Shown: positions 15,590 through 21,872 of the stretch, in pieces
Layout: each line of letters begins with the position of its first letter
Numbering within the stretch: position 1 is the first letter of the stretch
NCBI GenBank assembly: GCA_964481255.1
Contig: CAYZTZ010000036.1
Span: 1 to 25,013, forward strand
Reading direction: 5' to 3'
DNA from: UBA6911 sp964481255
GTDB lineage: Bacteria; Acidobacteriota; UBA6911
DNA: 25,013 nt
The notes under the pieces: model-generated
What the model was told of the DNA's origin: nothing
What the model saw: only the letters and a program-made list of their open reading frames with translations
Databases searched by the model: none
Made by a program: the position numbers and the translations under genes

Positions 15590-16606
15590 CTATTGAGGGC
15601 TGAAGGTCTGACGGCTCTTGCTTCTCGCCTTTGGGAGCCGCCTTTTAGCCCGCTGGGCCTCGAGCTTGGCTTCGAGATGCTTCAGGTACTCGGCATCCGT
15701 CTCGGGGTAACGGGTCCCGCTGCCGCGCGCACACTGAATCGCCCTCTGTACCATTTCGATAGCCTTGCGAAACCGGCCGCGTTTTTCGTGGATCCTGGCC
15801 AGAAGCACCAGGGGTTTCCTGGCCTGCCAGAAGCCGTATTCACTGAGGGATTCGGCCAGTTCCTCCAGTTCCTCCTCAGCCCGGTCGAGATGGACCGTCT
15901 CTCCCCGTTCAAAGAGGCAATTCCAGCGGTTGGCCCGCGAGTTGTCGCGCTGGGGGATGTCGCCGATCTCATCGAAAAGATTCGCCGCCGCCTCGAAATG
16001 CTCCATGGCTTCGTCAAAGCGCCCCTCCAGGAAATATTCGAATCCAAGATTGTTCCTGGAGACGGCTTCCTCGAGGGAGTCGCCGCAATTCGCGTTGATT
16101 TCGATGAGCCGCGTGAGGACGCCGCGCGCGTCCTCATACATCCCCTGGTGCTCATACCAGCGATAGAGCGCGGGGCCGCTGTGCTTCTGCAGGCCGATGT
16201 CCCCTTTTTCCACGGCCGTCTCCCAGATTATGTCCAGCAGGGGGCGCAGGGGCCCGAGGTCCGTGCCGAGAACCGGATTCGGAATCTGCGGCACGACGCA
16301 TCTCAGGACCGCCGCGAGTTCCCAGCACATTTCGGGCGAAATAGCGCAGCCGCACGCCGCCAGTTCCGCGCAGCCGGCGACGACGGCTCCAAGGTTGCGT
16401 TCATACAGCGCCCCGATGATCCGGCGAACGCGTTCCTGATCCGCTGCCGGCGCTGCGGTGGATTCGGCGTCCCCGCCGGCGCGGCCGCGCGGCATGGATT
16501 CCGGCTTTTTCTTCTCAAAGACGAATTCCATCTGGCCCCCCCGCGCCCTGCCGTTTGTCCCCGCCGGCCCGTGAATGAAATCCAAGTCTATCCAGCGCGT
16601 GTCCAT
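15590..16606 (-). CDS. TPR-repeat protein
   Basis: This 338-residue soluble protein has no signal peptide. The N-terminal 60 residues are Gly/Ala/charged and probably flexible. From about residue 110 onward the chain is helical with TPR signatures, clearest in SRNNLGFEYFLEGRFDEAME and in ARIHEKRGRFRKAIEMVQRA, plus further degenerate repeats between. The C-terminal tail is Lys/Arg-rich. TPRs bind protein partners, and none is identifiable here. I chose the ATG at 16606 over one at 16630 because a GGGAAGGAGG lies directly ahead of it. It converges with the REC-GGDEF gene 213 nt away; that gap shows nothing recognisable. Confidence 0.75.
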   Translation of the reverse strand: MDTRWIDLDFIHGPAGTNGRARGGQMEFVFEKKKPESMPRGRAGGDAESTAAPAADQERVRRIIGALYERNLGAVVAGCAELAACGCAISPEMCWELAAVLRCVVPQIPNPVLGTDLGPLRPLLDIIWETAVEKGDIGLQKHSGPALYRWYEHQGMYEDARGVLTRLIEINANCGDSLEEAVSRNNLGFEYFLEGRFDEAMEHFEAAANLFDEIGDIPQRDNSRANRWNCLFERGETVHLDRAEEELEELAESLSEYGFWQARKPLVLLARIHEKRGRFRKAIEMVQRAIQCARGSGTRYPETDAEYLKHLEAKLEAQRAKRRLPKARSKSRQTFSPQ

Positions 16607-17035
16607 AGAACCTCCTTCCCAAAAACACACGTTTGCCGCCCTGCGGCCAAACTAACACAAGGGGCCGGTTTTTCATTCAGGACAGGCTGAATCACGGCAT
16701 GGCCCCGCCGGAAGGGCCGTTAATGACCTGGATTGCCGCTCCGCCGCGGATTCGGATCACGCCCGGTCACGGAAACCGCTCCGCGATCCTTTCCCGGCAT
16801 GGCGCCTCGAAGGACGGACCTCCGCTTTTAAGGCGAAACCTAAGTACTGGTATTCATAATTACGATGGCGTATGCGCCGAGCGACGACGCAGACAAAGCC
16901 GCCCTGCCAGTCGCCCGAAGGGTCCGAGGGCATGTGAGTTTTGCTCAGGTCGGGCTATACGGGGAAACACTCCTTATCTATTCTCGCAGGAGCACGATAG
17001 GAGATGTCATCGCAATTATGAATACCGGTGCCAGG
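16607..17035. other. Intergenic region with an inverted-repeat element
   Basis: This 429-nt gap lies upstream of the TPR gene and downstream of cupin 2, both on the minus strand. Its right half is the inverted-repeat element listed separately. The left half (16607-16848) is GC-rich with no gene and no convincing promoter that I can see. Confidence 0.4.
16849..17026. repeat. 178-bp element bounded by 21-bp inverted repeats
   Basis: GGTATTCATAATT plus the next 8 nt (16849-16869) matches the reverse complement of 17006-17026 at 19 of 21 positions. The arms are AT-rich inside a GC-rich region. Between them lie 136 nt with a further imperfect stem (CTCCTTATC near 16971 against GATAGGAG near 16996-17003). 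No obvious target-site duplication flanks it and no gene is inside. It ends 10 nt from the cupin 2 stop codon. It could be a MITE-like insertion or a structured RNA. Confidence 0.65.
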
Positions 17036-17500
17036 CTAGAATTTCTTCACGTACTGCGGATTGTTCGCCGCCTCGAACATGAAGATGGGCGTGTCGATTC
17101 TCTTAAAGACCACGGGACAGTGCCGCACGCCCTTGGGGACAAAGATCAGGCATGTCTTGGTCAGCGTGTGCGTTTCGCCCCCTATATGGAATTCGATCTC
17201 GCCGCCCAGATCCCGGGGATAGTTCCGGTTCGTGCCCGCGAACCCGATGACTTCGTCGAAATCATGGCTGTGCGGTATTTCGATGGCCACGGGCTTGCCC
17301 CCGGGGAGGCCCCAGAGTATTTCACAGCCGGCGAAAAGCGAACAGCCGGGCACAATGGAATCCATGATGCCGAGCAACAGGGTCCGGTCCAGTATCCTGC
17401 CTTCCTTCGCCTGGTCCTCCATTGCCTGGACCCACTCCGCCGGCTGAGGCGGCATCCGGTCCTCCGTGACGATGTACTTGCCGTACTTCGATTCCGCCAT
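17036..17500 (-). CDS. Cupin-domain protein (paralog 2)
   Basis: This 154-residue cupin is clearly paralogous to the one at 9618-10079. Probable metal ligands are H77, H79 and E83 in the HSHDFDE segment and H127 in VPKGVRH. Shared blocks include GTN-x-N, DLGGE-x-E, IGGE-x-H-x-LTK-x-C and F-x-RI. The N-terminal 70 residues differ between the two, suggesting different substrates or partners. GGGAGGGA upstream supports the start. Function is unknown, and no signal peptide is present. Its 3' end abuts the inverted-repeat element. Unlike paralog 1, it has no Fe-S gene beside it. Confidence 0.8.
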   Translation of the reverse strand: MAESKYGKYIVTEDRMPPQPAEWVQAMEDQAKEGRILDRTLLLGIMDSIVPGCSLFAGCEILWGLPGGKPVAIEIPHSHDFDEVIGFAGTNRNYPRDLGGEIEFHIGGETHTLTKTCLIFVPKGVRHCPVVFKRIDTPIFMFEAANNPQYVKKF

Positions 17501-17846
17501 AAACAGTCCCTCCCTCGCAGCGGCGCTCGACTGTTTCCCGCGCGAAGCGCGACAGCCGGGGGCCGTCGCGGCAATTCCCGATGGAAACGCTCCGGCGCCA
17601 TTTTACACTTTCGGGATGAGTTCGGTGCGGAATTCATGGGTCCGCGGGGATGGAGACATCCCGGCCGTTTTCCCGCCGGCCGAGGGGTCTCACACGCCCC
17701 GGGGGGACCCCGGCCGCGTAACGGCGCGGGTTTTCGGGGGATGGCGACGGCGGCGCGAGAGCTGCTCCTTTGACGCGCCGCCGTCGTCTCCATGTCATGG
17801 ATGATCTATGCGGGATGACGGTCGTTTCCGCCTTTATCCCCGGGAA
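17501..17846. other. Intergenic region between glnA end and cupin 2 start
   Basis: No gene is seen in these 346 nt. The one structure worth noting is a strong near-perfect hairpin at 17548-17570 (CGCGAC/GTCGCG with an inner GCC/GGC stem and a GGG loop). It has no T-tract, so it may be either a weak terminator for glnA or part of the cupin 2 leader. Confidence 0.35.
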
Positions 17847-19262
17847 TCAATTGTCATAGTACAGATGGAATTCATAGGGATGCGGCCGGAGGTGCATTTC
17901 ATCCAGTTCCTTCTCGCGTTTCCAGCTGATCCAGGCCTCAATGAGATCGTCCGTGAAGACGCCCCCTTGGGTCAAATAGTCGTGGTCCTTTTCCAGGGCG
18001 GCGATGGCTTCCTCCAGCGAACCGGGCGTTTTCGGTGTGTGGGCCAGTTCCTTCTTGGACATGTCGTAGATGTCGCGATCCAGGGGCTTGCCTGGATCCA
18101 GTTTGTTGCGGATGCCGTCGATCGCCGCCATCAGGATGGCGGAAAATGTCAGGTAGCCGTTGCAGCTCGGATCCGGGCAGCGGAATTCCACGCGCTTCGC
18201 CTTGGGATTGTCCGAATACATGGGAATCCGGCAGGAAGCGGACCGGTTTCTCGCGGAATAGGCCAGGTTCACCGGGGCTTCGAAACCGGGAACCAGCCGG
18301 CGGTAGGAATTGGTTGTCGGCGCCGCGAAAGCCAGGATCGAAGGCGCGTGTTTCAAGATTCCCGCGATGGCGTGCAACCCCAGAGGGCTCAATCCCGCGT
18401 AGCCGGCGCCGGAGAACAAGGGCTTGCCGTTCTTCCAGAGAGAGAAATGCGTGTGCATGCCGCTGCCGTTGTCCTGGAACACGGGCTTGGCCATGAAGGT
18501 GACGGTCTTGTTGTGCCGTTTGGCCACGTTCTTGCAGATATATTTGTACCACATCAGCTGGTCCGCCATTCTCAGCAGGTTGGTGAACTTCATATCGATT
18601 TCCGACTGTCCGGCCGTGGCCACCTCGTGGTGATGGGCTTCAATCGCGATGCCGACCTTCTGCATCTCATACACCATTTCCGCGCGGATGTCCTGCAGCG
18701 TATCGGTGGGACTGACGGGGAAGTAGCCGCCCTTGAAACTGGGCTTATATCCCAGGTTGGGCTCCTCGAACCGGGCGGTGTTCCATGCTCCTTCCTGCGA
18801 ATCGATTTCGTACATTCCGCGGTGTTGATTCTGTTCGTAGCGGACTTCGTCAAAAATAAAGAACTCGGGCTCCGGACCGATGTAGCACACGTCCGCTATC
18901 CGTGTCTGTTGCAGGTAGGCCTCCGCCTTTTTCGCCACGTAGCGGGGATCGCGGCTGTACGTCTTTTTCGTTACGGGATCGACGATGTCGGCGATGATGC
19001 TGACGGTCGGCCGGGCGAAAAACGGATCCATGCAGAAAGTGTCCGGGTCCGGCACGGCCAGCATGTCGGATACATGGATGTTCTGCCAACCGCGGATGGA
19101 CGAGCCGTCGAACCCGAGCCCTTCGACAAAGGTTCTTTCGTCCAGCGCATCGATGGGGAAGCTGCAGTGCTGCCAGCTGCCCAGCAGGTCCACGAATTTG
19201 AGGTCCATCATGTCGGCGTTGTTTTTTTTCGCGAATTCAAAAAAATCTTTGGGCGATGCCAT
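17847..19262 (-). CDS. glnA: Type I glutamine synthetase
   Basis: This 471-residue enzyme makes glutamine from glutamate, ammonia and ATP. The length matches GSI (469 in E. coli). Signatures are DGSSIRGW (52-59), EPEFFIFD (131-138), KGGYFPV (177-183), NGSGMHTHFS (265-274), and the active-site loop around NRSASCRIP (339-347). Tyr399 in DRDIYDM is at the adenylylation position of the GSI-beta type, so GlnE-type control is possible. The ATG at 19262 has AAAGGAG 7 nt upstream and starts the family-like sequence, so it is preferred over 19280. A promoter with palindromes is predicted about 320 nt upstream. asnB diverges from the same region. Confidence 0.97.
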   Translation of the reverse strand: MASPKDFFEFAKKNNADMMDLKFVDLLGSWQHCSFPIDALDERTFVEGLGFDGSSIRGWQNIHVSDMLAVPDPDTFCMDPFFARPTVSIIADIVDPVTKKTYSRDPRYVAKKAEAYLQQTRIADVCYIGPEPEFFIFDEVRYEQNQHRGMYEIDSQEGAWNTARFEEPNLGYKPSFKGGYFPVSPTDTLQDIRAEMVYEMQKVGIAIEAHHHEVATAGQSEIDMKFTNLLRMADQLMWYKYICKNVAKRHNKTVTFMAKPVFQDNGSGMHTHFSLWKNGKPLFSGAGYAGLSPLGLHAIAGILKHAPSILAFAAPTTNSYRRLVPGFEAPVNLAYSARNRSASCRIPMYSDNPKAKRVEFRCPDPSCNGYLTFSAILMAAIDGIRNKLDPGKPLDRDIYDMSKKELAHTPKTPGSLEEAIAALEKDHDYLTQGGVFTDDLIEAWISWKREKELDEMHLRPHPYEFHLYYDN

Positions 19263-19560
19263 CAAGAAACTCCTTTCCAATATGGGAACACGGATTACTC
19301 AGAAACCGGATTCCATCGAACAAAGAGGCGACATAAGAGCCTGCGGGGGACAATGGTTTCCCTGAAAACTTTCCCCCTTTACACGTGCCGTCCCGCAACC
19401 GGCGCGCCCATGCGCCGCCGGGTCCGCATTCATGCCTGTCTCCGCGGACAATTAAGCAATAAAGGATCCAAAACCCGGAGATGCGTTGAATTTTCGCGAA
19501 GCCCATGACAGGAATGGCGTTAAAAGGTTGTTGCATCTCAGGGTGCAAAAATAAGTATAG

Positions 19561-19574
19561 TTACAATATTGTAA
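19561..19574. promoter_or_regulatory. Candidate operator: 14-bp perfect palindrome
   Basis: TTACAATATTGTAA is fully symmetric and lies just downstream of the predicted glnA transcription start. The same TGTAA/TTACA half-sites recur at 19601-19611 (TGTAA-T-TTACA), which overlaps the -35 box. The pair fits a dimeric repressor, but the sites match neither the GlnR/TnrA nor the NtrC consensus, so the regulator is unknown. Confidence 0.4.
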
Positions 19575-19584
19575 TTCATGAGCG

Positions 19585-19612
19585 ATTATATATACAAATA
19601 TGTAATTTACAA
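19585..19612 (-). promoter_or_regulatory. Predicted glnA promoter
   Basis: On the minus strand, TTGTAA (19607-19612) and a perfect TATAAT (19585-19590) are separated by 16 bp. Transcription would start near 19578, giving a leader of about 315 nt before the glnA start codon. Confidence 0.55.
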
Positions 19613-19769
19613 CAATGCCGGGCCGTCCCTCGCCAGGGCCGAGGATCTCCGCAGGTCCCGCCCCGTCCGGTGAGGCCCGAGGGGGCGGCCTTCGCCCGCT
19701 GCGCCCAACTTTCCCGCGATTTTCTGCAGCTTTTCCGCTTCTTTGCACCGATAATACAGCGGGGCGGGT

Positions 19770-21641
19770 ATGTGCGGCATCAGCGGATTCCTGTATTTTG
19801 ACGACAGACCGGTCGACGCGCTGCGCGCTGCGCGCATGTCGGACGTCCAGAAACACCGCGGCCCGGACGAATCCGGCGTTTACACCGGGCGCCGCGCCGC
19901 GCTCGCCCACCGGCGCCTCAGTATCATCGATCTCAGCACCGGACGCCAGCCCCTTTCCAACGAGGACGGGACCGTCTGGATCAGCTTCAACGGCGAAATC
20001 TACAATTTCGAGGACCTCAGGCGCGGACTGGCCGGCCGCCACCGTTTCCGGACGCAAAGCGACACGGAGACCATCGTTCATCTGTACGAACAGTACCCGG
20101 AGGATTTTGTCTCCATGCTCCGCGGCATGTTCGCCTTCGCGCTGTGGGACGAGGCGAAGCAAACGCTGATCCTGGCGCGGGACAGGGTCGGCAAAAAGCC
20201 CCTTTACTACTATCGCGACGATGACAAGCTGATTTTCGCGTCTGAAATCAAGGCGATCCTTCACCACGGCGATCTGGATCTCAGCGTCGACGGCGAGGCT
20301 GTCAGCGATTACCTTTCCCTGGGCTATATCCCGGCGCCGAAATCCATCTACCGGCGCGTCCGCAAGGTGCCGCCCGGCCATTACTTGAAGATCAACGGCC
20401 GCGAACTCCGGGAAATGCGCTACTGGGATCTGCGGTTTCAGGAGGATCCCGCTTGGTCCGAATCCGAATGGATCGGAGGTTTTCTGGAACTCTTTGAGGA
20501 GGCGGTCCGGATCCGCCTGATGAGCGAAGTTCCCCTGGGAGCCTTTCTTTCCGGGGGGCTCGACTCCTCTGCCGTCGTCGCCATGATGCAGCGGGTCATG
20601 GACCATCCCGTCCGCACGGCGACCATCGGTTTTCAAGAAGACGCCTTCGACGAGTCCGCCCAGGCCAGGGAAGTCGCGCGCCATCTCGGCACCGACCATT
20701 ACGAACGCACGGTCACCGCCGAAAACATCTCCACCATCGAAAAACTGGCCTGGCATTACGATGAGCCGTTTTCCGACTCATCCGCCCTGCCGACATACTA
20801 CGTGAGCAAGGTCGCCCGCGACCGCGTCACGGTCGCCCTGAGCGGCGACGGGGGCGACGAGAACTTCGCAGGCTACCGCCGCTACATGATGGACTCGGTG
20901 GAAAACCGGATACGCCGCCGCCTGCCGCAGGCTTTTCGCCGGCCTTTTTTCGGCGCTCTGGCCGCGGTGTATCCCAAGATGGACTGGGCGCCGCGCTTCC
21001 TGAGGGCGCGCGCGACGTTCGAGAGCCTGGCCTGCGGGCCGCTGGAGGGTTATCTTGAGGGTGTTTCCGTTTTTCGCAGAAAGGATAAGGAGCGCGTGCT
21101 GTCCGGGGACCTGGCGTCGAGCCTGCGCGGCTACTCCACGCTGGACCTTTTCCGGGAGCATTATGAACGGGCCGGAACCGCCGACCCTCTGTCCCGAATC
21201 CAGTATCTTGATGTCAAGACGTTCCTTGCGGACGATATCCTCGCCAAAGTCGACCGCGCGAGCATGGCGGTGTCGCTCGAGGTGCGCTCGCCTCTGCTGG
21301 ACCATGAGCTGATGGAATTTCTCGCCCGGATCCCTTCATCGCTTAAGCTCCGCGGGCGCGAAGGGAAATACCTTTTCAAGAAGGCGATGGAACCCTATCT
21401 GCCGAGCGGCACGATATACCGCGCCAAGATGGGGTTCTCCGTACCGCTGGCCCGCTGGTTCCGCGGCGGCATCCGCGACTTCGCGCGGGCTTATATTGTC
21501 GAAAGATCCGATCCCTTCCTCTCAACCCCCTTTGTTCATAAGATATGGAACCAGCACCAGTCCGGGCTTAGAGACCGCTCGACCCAGCTCTGGAATATCC
21601 TTATGTTCCGTCTCTGGCTGGACAGTTTCACGCCTCCATAA
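19770..21641 (+). CDS. asnB: Glutamine-hydrolysing asparagine synthase
   Basis: This 623-residue enzyme amidates aspartate with glutamine nitrogen and ATP. Cys2 of the MCGI start is the class II amidotransferase nucleophile, fixing the start codon. HRGPDE (29-34), FNGEIYN (73-79) and the PP-loop SGGLDSS (261-267) are all intact, and the C-terminal synthetase domain is complete. Length is typical of the long bacterial AsnB. Similar proteins act as amidotransferases in polysaccharide clusters, but the neighbours here (glnA, pyrG, carA) favour primary metabolism. A GGGGCGGG precedes the ATG closely. A pyrG-carA pair follows 231 nt downstream, beyond an AT-rich gap. Confidence 0.93.
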   Translation: MCGISGFLYFDDRPVDALRAARMSDVQKHRGPDESGVYTGRRAALAHRRLSIIDLSTGRQPLSNEDGTVWISFNGEIYNFEDLRRGLAGRHRFRTQSDTETIVHLYEQYPEDFVSMLRGMFAFALWDEAKQTLILARDRVGKKPLYYYRDDDKLIFASEIKAILHHGDLDLSVDGEAVSDYLSLGYIPAPKSIYRRVRKVPPGHYLKINGRELREMRYWDLRFQEDPAWSESEWIGGFLELFEEAVRIRLMSEVPLGAFLSGGLDSSAVVAMMQRVMDHPVRTATIGFQEDAFDESAQAREVARHLGTDHYERTVTAENISTIEKLAWHYDEPFSDSSALPTYYVSKVARDRVTVALSGDGGDENFAGYRRYMMDSVENRIRRRLPQAFRRPFFGALAAVYPKMDWAPRFLRARATFESLACGPLEGYLEGVSVFRRKDKERVLSGDLASSLRGYSTLDLFREHYERAGTADPLSRIQYLDVKTFLADDILAKVDRASMAVSLEVRSPLLDHELMEFLARIPSSLKLRGREGKYLFKKAMEPYLPSGTIYRAKMGFSVPLARWFRGGIRDFARAYIVERSDPFLSTPFVHKIWNQHQSGLRDRSTQLWNILMFRLWLDSFTPP

Positions 21642-21806
21642 GCCGGAATAGGGTCAGGCCAATACACTGCACTGCCATGGAATAGATACATAAATACTTC
21701 ATTGACAAAAGGATAGATCGGCCGAACTCCGATTTGAGCATGACTCTGCTTATTATTGAAAATTTCCGCCAAAATCCTTCCCATTAATTCCATTCGAAAA
21801 TAACAT

Positions 21807-21833
21807 TTGACCAGTGATATAAAATACGATAAT
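21807..21833 (+). promoter_or_regulatory. Predicted promoter for the HTH-pyrG gene
   Basis: TTGACC (21807-21812) and GATAAT (21828-21833) are separated by 15 bp, slightly short of optimal. Transcription would start near 21840, about 33 nt before the ATG. Confidence 0.45.
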
Positions 21834-21850
21834 CAATGACCAGCATTGAT
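21832..21850. promoter_or_regulatory. Candidate operator on the pyrG transcription start
   Basis: ATCAATG (21832-21838) and CATTGAT (21844-21850) form a perfect 7-bp inverted repeat with a 5-nt spacer. A TTGATCAA palindrome (21846-21853) overlaps its right arm. It overlaps the end of the -10 box and the expected start site, so a bound protein would block initiation. The HTH domain encoded by the gene itself is an obvious candidate. Confidence 0.4.
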
Positions 21851-21872
21851 CAACAATGATAAGGGTGCGGCC

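Larger units (their letters stand above)
19263..19769. other. Shared glnA-asnB regulatory region
   Basis: These 507 nt between two divergent nitrogen-assimilation genes hold no gene. A very AT-rich block at about 19549-19615 carries the predicted glnA promoter and two palindromes. An additional inverted repeat, TTGCA 19531-19535 with TGCAA 19544-19548, lies in the predicted glnA leader. The asnB side has only a weak GATAAT-like box at 19750-19755. No sigma-54 -24/-12 pair was found. Confidence 0.5.
21647..21872. other. AT-rich gap upstream of the pyrG fusion
   Basis: This region is far more AT-rich than the genes on either side; one 60-nt block (21781-21840) is only 28% GC by hand count. It holds a GGGTCAGGCCAATACACT tract near 21654 that resembles, from memory, motifs near REP-associated transposases. 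A perfect TTGACA lies at 21702-21707 without a matching -10. The pyrG promoter and operator candidates lie at its 3' end. No gene is seen. Confidence 0.5.

Noticed and set aside
15560..16690. Long plus-strand frame of 376 codons opposite the TPR gene
   Set aside because: It is the antisense shadow of the TPR protein, with no ribosome binding site and no recognisable domain.
16865..17773. Plus-strand frame of 302 codons covering the inverted-repeat element and cupin 2
   Set aside because: Most of it is antisense to the cupin, and its start lies within a repeat arm.
17808..19508. Plus-strand frame of 566 codons over glnA
   Set aside because: Antisense shadow of an unmistakable glutamine synthetase in GC-rich DNA.
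19531..19548. NtrC-binding site from TTGCA-N8-TGCAA
   Set aside because: Spacing is one base short of the TGCAC-N7-GTGCA consensus and no sigma-54 promoter is visible nearby.
21702..21730. Perfect TTGACA upstream of pyrG as main promoter
   Set aside because: No -10-like box lies 15-19 bp downstream, so the later TTGACC/GATAAT pair is preferred.
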